From contig JBANSL010000001.1 of NCBI GenBank assembly GCA_037127255.1, forward strand, positions 38,121,001-38,185,000: DNA of 64,000 nucleotides, read 5' to 3'. The notes beneath the pieces were generated by a model. It was not told the DNA's origin. It saw only the letters and a program-made list of their open reading frames with translations, and ran no database searches. The position numbers and the translations under genes are program-made. Positions 1 through 11,103 of this stretch are shown here, piece by piece. The first letter of the stretch is position 1; each line of letters opens with the position of its first letter. The DNA comes from Persicaria tinctoria (Eukaryota > Streptophyta > Magnoliopsida > Caryophyllales > Polygonaceae).

Positions 1-728
1 ATAGGGAACTGTTAGTACTAACATAGTTATCCCTGAACTCGATGGAATGCTACTGTACGGAAGCAGTTGTTTGCCTCTAATGTAATGACGCTTGGTAGTT
101 AGAATGAGTATGATGTACTTATCTGATTGATATAACGTGTTTATCTGATTGATATGGTGTGTAACTTCCGTGAGATGATGTGATAAATTCTACCATATAT
201 GATACGATGCTAGATATGTTATGCTATGTGGCAATCCTTGAGGTGATTATGTTATGCTATTAGACGTGAGGTGCTATTGTTATTCGATATATATACATGA
301 TGCTTGATGATTGAAATGATAGAAATTGAACTGTTGAACCCTGATTCTGACTTAGAACCTAGGAAGATAATATGAGATTAGCCTTTAGAAGTGGATGTTA
401 GGATGAATGGACAGGTTAGGAATGCTTTTGACTAATGCCAAACTTGAAGTTTTAACGGTGTTTTAAAGAAGACGTTGTGATGTTTTGAGTTATGATATGA
501 CCGCGGAGTCGGAGTAAGGATGTGGTAGGGGCCCATATTACATTCTTTCTACGGTCTATTGGGGATATTATGATCACAACAACGGTACTGTGAGTATCTC
601 ATAGGGGCACTTATTAGGTGTTCACGAGATCAATGACATGATCCTTGGACTCACCGATTTCAATCTTCCTCCCCTGTTTTAAAATGATTTTAGTCTCGGG
701 GACGAGACTTGGTTTTAGAGGTGGATGA
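1..728 (+). mobile_element. Element A: 3' end of the internal region of a non-coding LTR retrotransposon
   Basis: No coding frame is seen. The stretch about 360-728 aligns by eye with the matching end of element B (about 10450-11103): both contain a block about GGGGCCCATAT, then CATGATCCTTGGACTCACC, then CGGGGACGAGACTTG, then AGAGGTGGATGA directly before the LTR. The last purine-rich stretch is the likely polypurine tract for plus-strand priming. The CGGGGACGA motif before the 3' LTR recalls Tekay/Del-type Ty3 elements; that family link is inference. The left part of the element lies outside the window. Confidence 0.7.
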
Positions 729-2762
729 TGTAAAGACTCGGATTTTCAAATCCTAACTTTTTGGAAAAAGAGAGTTAAAAATGAATTTAAATAGAATTAA
801 AAGCTCGTTTTGCGGATTTTGTTCGGAATATAAAATTTGACGAATAATTTCTATCTTTTTTTCCTCGAAAATTGAAAATAATTATCGGATGGTGATATCC
901 TTGTCGATTTAAAAAAAATCTAATGGATCGAGCGAGCGAGAGTCGGGGAAACTAAGATTGGAGAACTAATTGCGGGATTCGAAATTCGCATATTGGGGTT
1001 TACTTTCGATATTTATTTGACTAAGACTTTAACCAAATTCACACTTCACTCCCATACCCCGTCAGTCTTCATTCGTCATCCTCACCAACTCTCTTTCATT
1101 CATCACCATCCCTCTATTTCTTTCATTCATCACCACCATCACTCTCCCGCTCTCTCGGTTCACCATTCCATGCCGTCACCATCACCCTCGCCGACTTTGC
1201 CATGTCCATCGCGCATCACCTTCACCCCGTTACCGATAACCACTGAGGCACCACCGGAAACCCCGAGCTCTCCCCACTTTCACTCCTTTGTTTTCTTTCC
1301 CAAGCCCTGAACCGTCATTCCCAGCACGTCCCTTTTTGTCTTTTGAAGGGCAGCGGCATCAACACCAGTCTGCACCTTCTTTGACATCCACAACTGCCCA
1401 GGAACCACCGGCCTTCCTTCCTTCGAATTCGATCCACCTCGGAGCCTCCTTCATCGCTGTCAGACAAGCCGAGACGTCCACAGTGTCCCGAGGCAGCCCA
1501 AGGAGCAGCTAACGCCACCACCGAGCCACCGAGGCTTCGTTGCCTCCGTTCGAGCGCGCAACCAACCTTTTGGTAAGCGGTTCTCTTACATTTCTGATCC
1601 AAACCACTCTCGATCCCTATCATCACGTTCACCCACATCCGACGCAGGTCCGAGGAGCCATCGAGAGCCTTCGACAACGCCCAGAACTCCGGTCGAAGCT
1701 CCGACATTCGCGAACACCTCGGTGATACTCTGTGATTGTGAATACTGTGTGATGGATTGTTCTGTTGCTGATCTGCTAGCCAGGTAAGTACCTCCGGGGC
1801 CTACTCAGTAACCAATACCTCCTGCCTGATGTGTCATATAGTTTGTAGGTGTTTCATATGCATAAGAGCATGTCATGTAGTATCATGCTGAGGAATTGTA
1901 CTTACGAATGAGCATTCTTATTCTATATGTGTTTGAATACAGAACGGTCGTGATCTGTGAGTCCTAGAATCCTTGATAGGGTCATAGGACAGCCCAGCTT
2001 CATCGGGTTCGTCCTGAGTCATTCGGTTCGTTGGAACACCTTTACTATTATTAGCATTGTTATTATTTTTTTCGCAAGATCCACGATATGATGATGAGAT
2101 TTGAGATGCTATCGAATCGAACTGGCCAGTCTCCACCCTACCTGGAAGGGGGGTGGTGGTAGAAGAGGGATATACCACTTGGTATTCTTTGTTAAGGCCT
2201 TACTTAATATTCTGCACATATGAATTAGGAACATGATAGTGTGGTTAATATTCCAGTACTGCATGAAGGCATCCTTTATTCTAGGTATAGGCGTATTATA
2301 TGTCCTCGACGCAGTCAGAGGACCCGCGAACGGACTCTTGGCCTGACTTGGTGGTATAATTTCAGGTACCCGATACACTGCTTGATTTTGTGCTGTTATG
2401 ACGGGGTCCATTCATATGGCGGAGAGTGAGTGTTTGAAACCTGACTTCACCAGATTCATGTTTTTGAGATTTCACCCCATTTATATTCTGTTTTGACCCG
2501 GCTCTGCCGTGGCGCCCGTTGTATCGTTTTCAGAACTTATGTCATTTGCATGATAAAAGATTTTTCGCGATGTAGACTTAGGACAGGTACAGGGGTTTAC
2601 CATGGGGTCTCCAACGGACCTTCCGGATTTGGGTGCAAAATCCCACTTTAAACTACACATCTTCGATTTCAAACCTTCAACCTGTACTCGGGGAGCAAGA
2701 TCCCAACGAGGGGTTTCATCCCTCGAAACGTAACCCGGGAATCATAATCCTGGGCCGTTACA
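729..2762 (+). mobile_element. Element A: 3' LTR
   Basis: A TG...CA unit that begins TGTAAAGACTCGG and ends GGGCCGTTACA, the same ends as the other LTRs at 11104-15314 and 20299-23333. Internal landmarks shared with those LTRs include the GCATG-rich stretch near 1865, the block around 1950-2030 (TCCTAGAATCCTTG, CATCGGGTT) and the end block CGAAACGTAACCCGGGAATC. Short frames inside (for example at 993-1512 and 1918-2411) are proline- or serine-rich translations of C-rich LTR sequence, not genes. The LTR is followed at once by GTACT, the start of interrupted element B sequence. Confidence 0.85.
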
Positions 2763-5441
2763 GTACTCCTCCTTGTCTTCTGGTTCCCTTCACAAATGAG
2801 ACAACCTTCTCCATATTTTATTTCCTTTTTCTTCTCTCTCATTCTAATATGGTAGTTGAGGGATAGACTCCCTGCAATGCAGGCAAACCCACCCAATTGC
2901 TTCACATTACACTACCACGCCACAAATCCCACCACGAATTCAGAGGACAACTCTCCTCTCTCTCCCTCCCTTTCACGTTCACAAACCCACAATCTAATTC
3001 CTCCCTCTCGCTTCCTCTGTCATGTGCAACAACAACCCACAAAATACCTTCCTTTCTCCTGATTTCGTAGCCCCACCCCTGCTTTCCCCTCCGATTCGCA
3101 GCGAGGACCTCCACCGAGCCCTCTTTCAGACCACCAAATGCCGCCACCGCCGTCCTCTATTCCGCTGTTGTTTTAGAGCGGAGGAACCAAGCCACAGCAA
3201 ACCACGCAGCCAGTAGCACCCCTCACGAATCCCTCGACGTCCCAGGAAAGCCCAGAACCGCCAAGGAGCAGCCGGCGCCGCTGAGCCGCCACCTTCTTCC
3301 TCCCTTCCTCTCGCACTGTTTTCGAGCAGGCCGAGCTCACTTGCTCCTCATCGATTTCAGTCGAAATCCGCCATTCCCGCCGGAGACTCCTCGATAATTT
3401 CTTTTTCTCTCCCTTCTCTCATGTTCTCACTTCTCGCTGTGCGTGTGGGTTATGGTCGGAAATACCTTTCGGTCGGGATTGGGTGAGAGTTGGGGCCGGA
3501 AAGGGAGTCGTCGGCGGGAGCATCCTCCTCCTTCTTCCTTCCTCTCTTTTTTCTTCTTTCCTCCGTTTCTTTTCCGGCGTAACTACGAGAGCTCTGTTCT
3601 GAGCGTGGAGAGGAGACAAGTTTAATTTTGGGGTTGGGCCTGATTATGCGGGTTTGGGCTTCGGATCCGGGTTTGGGTAACGGGTTGGGGCTGGACTCGA
3701 GCTGGGCTATTTGGTTGTGCCTTGCTGAAGGGTTGGGTTGTGTTTTGTTGTTGTTATTATATGGGCTCTAAATATGATGTTATACATATGTTTATATATA
3801 TGTAACATATTGTAATTTATTTTGTTAAGTTATTATGATTATTTTTATATTATGAGATTTTGTGAGATAAATATACTCTTGGGAAATTAGTATTATATTT
3901 TAAAAGGTGTTTTAAAAGTAGTATTATTTGATGCATATATGTTATTAAGATAGTATGTGGTGTTTATAAATGTTTTATAAATGATAAAGTAATTTAGTGT
4001 TGTTGTTTAAATGTGGAGTGTTAAAATGGGTTGAGTTTTGGTGTTTTATCTTATTAATCATTGTTGTTAAATTATTTAGAAGAGGTTGAAATCGTCCGAA
4101 AATGTTTCGTAAAGGGATTTGATGTGTTGAAACCGAAATGCCGGAATTATTTCTATAATATGATTTTGAGGTATTGATTTTAAGGTTTAAATGTTTAATG
4201 TCGGGACTCCTTGTCTTGGGTTGATGATGTTGGTTTTAAAAAGGAAATTGTGAGAATGATTTTGGTTGATGTTGATAGTATCGGAAAGGTTTTGGGAAAA
4301 TGGTTTTACCGTCGATTTGTTTTGAGGATATTGAGAACTTGGGTTCGTGTGTGTGACAATGTTGGTTCAGTAGCTTATGGAAATGGCTTGATGATAGGTG
4401 TGTATTGCGCTTGGATTGCTTTTGGACTTGCATTTGGGCCCTTGATTTGGTTATCTTGCTGTTTTGCGTTCTCAGGTAAGTTCCCTAGGGTGCTTACTCA
4501 GGTTGGACATTCATGCATGTTGTTGCATTTTATGTTAGGTGTTGCATATGCATAAAAGCATGCCATGTAGTATCCTGTTTAGGTTGCACTAATTGAATAA
4601 GCATCTACTTACTTTATGCGTTTGAAACAGAACGGCCGTTATCTGTGATACTCCTAGAGTCTTTGCTAGGGTCATAGGGTATCCCAGCCTCATCGGGTAC
4701 CCTGAGTCAATCGAGTCCTGAACTTCCTTATATTATGAGATGTCTGCGGGCTTTATTGTGGAGCGGGTTAGGCATGCGTGCCACCCGATTATGATGGAAT
4801 GCATTCACGAGCTGGCCAGTCTCCGCCATATGGGAAGGGGGTGGAGGTAGGAGAGGGATATGCCACTTGGCATTGTCTTGGGCCCTTTACAGTATTTTTA
4901 CACATTATTATAACTAGTAGCATGCTAGTGTGTTTGACATTCGTACTGCATTAGAGCATCTTTATTAGGTATAGCACGTACTATGTGGCCTCAGCGAGGA
5001 CTACCGGTCCCGCATGAGTTGCTCGATTTGACTCCTTTCCCCGTTCTTCTTTTAAAGGTACTTTCTGCAGATTTTGAGTGCTCAATGTCTATATGACGGG
5101 GTTCCCTTTTTGCGAATCGAAGAACCTACCTAATTCACTAACTCGTTATAAATGGTAATCACCCCCTTATGATTTGGTTTTGACCCGACTCTATCGTGAC
5201 ACCTTGTATCTTAATTTTGTTTCCATCTTACTTCTGTTTGAATTGATTTTCGCGACATAGCCCATAGGACAGGTTAAGGGTACCCAACGACCCTACGATA
5301 CTTTTAGGGTTCGAAATCCCTATTTATTATTGACCTTAAAAATGAGTTTGAAACCTCGACCCATACCTGGATTGCAAGATCCGAACAAGTGGTTTCATCC
5401 CTTGAAACGTAACCCGGAAATCATAATTTCGGGCCGTTACA
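2763..5441 (+). mobile_element. Element B: 5' LTR, left end cut off by element A
   Basis: Aligns along its length with the 3' LTR at 11479-15314 (minus the Mutator-like insert there). It begins in the middle of that LTR: position 2763 corresponds to 11479, so about 375 bp of the LTR start is missing here and should lie left of element A, outside the window. It ends GGGCCGTTACA, followed by a primer binding site. GTACT at 2763-2767 is the likely 5-bp target site used by element A. The frames at 2856-3625 and 4211-4555 are LTR sequence; both have near-identical twins in the other LTR. Confidence 0.85.
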
Positions 5442-5445
5442 AAGA

Positions 5446-5457
5446 TGGTATCAGAGC
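5446..5457 (+). other. Primer binding site of element B (initiator tRNA-Met type)
   Basis: TGGTATCAGAGC lies four bases after the LTR end. It matches the complement of the 3' end of plant initiator tRNA-Met, the usual minus-strand primer of many plant LTR retrotransposons. It fixes the LTR/internal border and the plus orientation. Confidence 0.9.
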
Positions 5458-8400
5458 TGATGTTGTGCAATTCGGGTAAACAAGGGTCGAGTGTATGTTT
5501 TGAAAATCGCCCACAAATTTCAAGGACTTTTGAAAAGGATTTAAAGGTGCAAAATGAACTTAAGATACCTAACCCAAATCGGACTAAGTAACGAACTTGG
5601 CTTGTTATAAAAGAGGAAAACCAACCAAACGGGGACGCGAGTAGGTAGTAAAGGCGCTAGACCACCCCTATTGGGTGTAGTTGGGAACAGTAGGCAAAAT
5701 ATCAGCTTGTTCTTTACAGATGGGTTGGGAGACACCAAGGAGATCATTATGAGTGTTATTAACTGATTATATGTTGAGTGCTTGATATGCTAAAGTCTGA
5801 TTGGTATGCGTCACAATGAACCATGTATTGACTGATCTGTGCAAACGGGATAGTGGGAGTATCCTTGTTCTTATATAGTCAAGCCCAGCTTGTGTTGAAC
5901 GACCCTTTCTACTATGTTAACCCCTTGATGGTCTTATCGAGTCTTTCTCTTGAATTTCGGTTTCCTCCATGGGAAATCAGGTTGGTAAACACATTGTCCT
6001 CGGGAATTATGACTGGATGTGAGGGTTATTTGAGAGAGTATCGGAAAGTGGCTCTTGATGTAATTCCGAGTAAGAGAGTAAGGTTTTCCTGGGGCTTTCT
6101 TTATCGATTCTTATTACAATCAACCAGTGTCTTCATGCCATACAGGGTCGTACCAGTGTCCCACGGGAAAGATGGGTGAAGAGTCAGTTGGGAAAGGTCC
6201 ATGATTGCCCTTAGGAATCTATGTCGGGTTATCTTAATTGCTCTGTCCAAGATTGTGTGATACTATGTGTACTACTCCTTGGCCTACAGATTGATCCTCG
6301 GTGTGAAATTGTGCTTACGTGCTTTGATGTTCATGATGACCATTGTATGTGTTCGAGCTATATTTGTTAAATTCATATCATCCTAGCATGATCTACTTAG
6401 TATATTGCATTATCATACTAGGGCACAAATGTCATATGCTAGGAAGTTGTATAATTGATATTCTTCCTATGAATAGGTTCATGATAGTGTAATTGTAAAA
6501 CTTTGATACCCTGTTGAAGCAAGTTCTTTATTTGATACGTGTTGCAAGTTGATGTCAACATGTCTTATATGGTATGTAATTTCAATTCCAGTACATGTTA
6601 TTGTGATGATCCTTAATGTAAATCCGTGATTGTATAACATTCTGTATCCATGTTAGTCACATTGTTTAGGTCTCGTGTTGCATCTCGCTTTCTGTCATGA
6701 TTATGTGTCATTTCGCGTGTCTAATCGACATGTTGTAATGATTGTACTACTGATTGATTAGAGGAATGAATGGCAGGATATGAGTCTATATGAATGTTTC
6801 TTTCCCTGAATTAGGTCCATGATAGTGTGGTAAGCTCTTCTTTGTACGAATGCCCCGTAAGATGATCTCCTTAGGATGATTAGATGGTGACGCATTGGTG
6901 CTTAGTACTCCCTTGTGACAAGAACCTATAGCATGTCCATTTATTTCGTAATTGCCAGAGTAACTATTGCTGATTCTTTTGCACATAATGTTGTTGCTAC
7001 TTGTGTGAATGAAGAATATGTGGTATAATTGAGTCTCGGTGAATGCATGTTTAATCCTAGTATGTGTTGATCTGCACTCATGCCTCGTATTCTAATCATA
7101 TTGCCATTACTTAAACTCGTGTTATACATTGTAAAACCTTCCTCATGCTTCTATGTTGTTGGAATGTGATTGAATTGATTTCTTACGTGTCACCATGATT
7201 AGTTGAATGCATGTATCGTATGCCAAGTAGAGCCTTTAGTATCATGTAGGATCCTTGGTTGTGACTCGTGTGAATTATGTCTTGTTTGCATTATTGCTGA
7301 TTCTCTCTCGAGCTAGGTTCCTGATAGTGTGGTTCTTCCCTCTTCCTATTACCATAACATGTCTTACTTATCCTGGCTAGATGATGTTAAATTCGATGAC
7401 CGACTTGCTTTCTGCAATGGTAGGCCCTAGGATTCTTGCATGATCTCACTCGGTGGTATTCCTCTATTACTATATGACATCTTCTCGTATTTGCATGAGC
7501 GTATGACTTGACACCTCGCATGATCACACACCATGTTAGATTATGATTTTGCACACACATGACACCTGAATGTTAGGATGAATCTAATCGCATTATCTTG
7601 ATTGCATTCATGTTCGATATGTGCCAGTAGTGTCCTGTATGGATTATGATTCCCAATAGACTCGCTAGATGATCACGTGTTGTACTTGTTCGATGATGTG
7701 ATGACTATTGTACCATATACGTGCTCTATGATGGTTCGTTCTTGGCACGATTATAACCTATCGCCCGTGATGTTATCTTGTTTACTCTGTGGTGATCCTT
7801 TTGCTTTCACGTACATCATATTGAACTCATTTAATCACTCTTGTCTATGCTCATGCCTTGTAATGTATCTCTAGCATCGTATAGGACCTATGCTTCCTAA
7901 GTGTATCTCATTGTATGATTACATGCCATTCTGAACCTACAATATGATCCTTGTTATTAGTTGTGATGATTACTATGTCGCCTTATGTATTTTCGTATGG
8001 TGCTTAGTTTGATCGTTACGATGTACATCACCATGCTATATTTGACCTCATCTGGTGCTGCATGTACCATTCTTGTACATTTGTTCATACTCATGATTCT
8101 TGTTATCTTCATTAAATCCCGCATGACTTCGAATCTTGTATGATAATTACTGGTTCCACATATCCTGCTTGAAGTTGCTAGGCATATCTGGTTCCATGAA
8201 ATAATAGACTGCTAGCTTGTCTCACATGCATCAGTGTAGGACTTGATTGTGCCTTTTGGAATGAATATGCATGTCGTTCTCTTTGAGATAGGTACATGTT
8301 TGTGTCGATTAATATGATTGATATGCCCCATGATGAATTTGTGTCTGATTGTCACAATTGCAACCTAATAGACTTTCATAAGGGCGTCGTTGCTATTCTC

Positions 8401-11079
8401 GGGTCGAAGTTTTATCTCTAGTTGTCAGCTTAGTATTGGTCTGTGGTTGGTTCCGAGAGGAACATTGGGTTGTCTTCTCTTGTCACGCCCCTATCTTCGC
8501 TAACTTGGACCCTATGCGATACATTCGACGAGGGACCGCACGGAAGAGGGAACGAAAAGTTAGATAGCGATATAGCAGTGCAGCAGAAGCGTGGGCCCAT
8601 AACCCACGGGCCTCAGGATCAATGATGTCGACGGAACGAGCACGCATCGAGAATTGCGGATACTAAGTACGATATGACTTGCAAGCGGGAGTGTTCTCCG
8701 TTCGAATTGCTAACCCTTTTGAATTTATTGACGATGATATTGCATTGCCCTAGTGATGAGATTTACGTGTTGATGTGTTGACTTGATGATGACTGTTGCC
8801 TGTTGCCTATGATGATATGATTTGATGACTTGTAGATCTCGTGTACCATGGTGTCTTGACGTGTTGCTACTCTAAGTTGTTAAGCGTGATTTGAATTCCT
8901 TTGCTTGTAAAATGTGAACTACATATGCTAAGAAGCCTGAATTGTATCTGATAAGGTTATAATGCAACATGTTAGCTTTACTTGATTATGTTCATATATG
9001 ATGTTGCGATGGTTATTGAGCATGATGGTAGACTGAGACTTGTTGAACCCATGATGTTATGTTTATGAATGCTAGTTGACATGATGTAGACCTTATTTTT
9101 GATGATTTTAATTATTGCTTCTTCCTTAATCCTGTGGGTGAGGATGTTGGTAGAGTGGTAGAAGAGTGGTGAAAGAGCTTGAGTGGTTAGGATGATCGGG
9201 GATGTTATGAGATAAGTCGCAAGAGAGAGATGTTGGTTTAGGTAAGACTGAGTGAGCTTTAGGAATTTTGCAAGGCATGATGTTGGTGATATCTTGGGAA
9301 GTGTAAGAAATGGCCTTAAGAGAAGTGAGGATATAGTATGAGAGGGTACTCGGGTGTGGAGTTAGAGATAGGAGTTGGATTCTTAGAGGTGGATGGTGTG
9401 TATGAGAGTTTGGTGGAATGAGGGCGAGATTTGAGCATCGAGATGAATTGGGATTTCTTTGGGGGGGGGGGGATTTTGTCTGAGTTGACGTTGGCGAGTC
9501 TAGAAGAAGATTAGTCTTGGCTTGAGTGTGGAGATGGGCGAGTGGGGATTGAGTTTATTTTGGCCGGTATGATGTGAGGATTTCTTTATTATGTGATTTA
9601 TTTATATCTGCTGGCATGATGTTAGATAGCGAACATGATAAGACCTGATATGGAATGACATTACATGTTGAAATATAATTGATAGTGGCAAGTGTTATCA
9701 TGATATATTGATGCTTGCTATCCTGTTATATTATTTTAGAAGCATGATAGGATGTGTTGTGATATGATACATGAGACAATAATGTGTTATTATGTAAAAG
9801 CATGATGTTATAGTATGTGGTGGTAATCATGATGTTGCATTATATGGTTGGGAAGCATGATTATAAATATGTAAATGATGAATATGATCTGTATATATGA
9901 GATAATGGTGTCTGATGACAAAATGATCGTTATATGGTATTGTAAGGAGTTGAAATGATGTTTTGTGAGTATGTTAGCATGTGATGCTTAATATATGGTT
10001 GGATCTTTCCTTTTTCTGAATCTTAATAGTATGACCTTGTTGTGTTGATATGTTAACGTGATGAATCTGTTCTACTTGTGTTGCGATATCGATATGCGAT
10101 TGTGAGATATGATGTGTACTGACGTACTAACCCCATAACACCTAACCCGTCGATTTCTGGACATGTGTGATTATGTGATGAGTGATGAACATTCGATTAT
10201 GCACTTGTGATGCCTTTAGTATGATATAGACATACCTTATGACTCGTAGTATGTTGAGGCTTGTTGTTTCTTTGGTACTTGAGACTTCTTGGCATGTTTA
10301 TGTTAATGTTAGACGGGTGTGTGATGGTTTGTGACTATGATATGACGTGGGACTTGCCATGTGTGAGATGACTTATGGTATTATGCTTAGATAAGAGTTG
10401 ATGATACTTTTGGTTATGATATTTGTTGGATTGTGAATGATGTTGCATGATCTGGAAACTAGTAAGATAATATGGGATTAGCCCTTGGAGGTGGATGATT
10501 TCACCTCTTGACTTCTGAATTTGATTGATTGATATGCGGGAAACTAAATTGGTTTTGGAAGATTTTGACGAAATCTTGAGTTGAAGGGATTTGACTTGTT
10601 TTGGTGTAAAGTTCTTGGTTAAACATCGGATTTGAAGATTTTGAACGGTTTAGAAAGGAAATAACTGGTTTTTAAAGGATAAACGTTATCGAGGGTTTCA
10701 ACGATTTTGAGGCTAATCTTTTTTCAATTGCAGAATCCCTTTTGAAACTTTTCAAACCCGGTTTTATATTATAACGCCTCACGAAGTGGATACAAGCATT
10801 TTATAGGGGCGCATATAGAATGCTTGCTAAGACCTAGTAGACACGTTATGATTGCTTTTCGAGTTATGATGTGTCCGAAAGGTCGGGGTAAGGGTGTGAT
10901 AGGGGCCCATATCACATACTTGCTACGACCAATTGGGAATGTTATGATCATGCCAAGGGTGTTGTGAGAACCTCATACGAGCCCCTGTGAGATCCTTACA
11001 GAATCAAGAGCATGATCCTTGGACTCACCAATTTCGAACTTCATCCCCTTGTTTTTTAGTGATTTTAGTTTCGGGGACG

Positions 11080-11103
11080 AGACTTGTTTTTAGAGGTGGA
11101 TGA
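11080..11103 (+). other. Polypurine tract region of element B
   Basis: The purine-rich stretch ending AGAGGTGGATGA directly abuts the 3' LTR start TGTAAAG and is preceded by CGGGGACGAGACTTG. The same arrangement precedes the 3' LTR of element A at 729, so it is conserved in this family. Confidence 0.7.

Larger units (their letters stand above)
5442..11103 (+). mobile_element. Element B: internal region without coding capacity (LARD-like)
   Basis: 5.7 kb between primer binding site and polypurine tract. No frame longer than about 110 codons occurs and none resembles gag, protease, reverse transcriptase, RNase H or integrase. The sequence is rich in ATGAT, TGTTG and GATTG words, with recurring blocks such as GGTCCATGATAGTGTGG (near 6478, 6815, 7320), which suggests decayed internal repeats. 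A run of ten G bases is at 9464-9473. Size and lack of genes fit a large retrotransposon derivative that moves with proteins supplied by a coding partner. Confidence 0.75.

Noticed and set aside
4211..4555. 114-codon frame with hydrophobic stretches, repeated at 14084-14428
   Set aside because: Both copies lie at the same place in the two LTRs of element B, so the repetition comes from the LTRs and not from selection on a protein.
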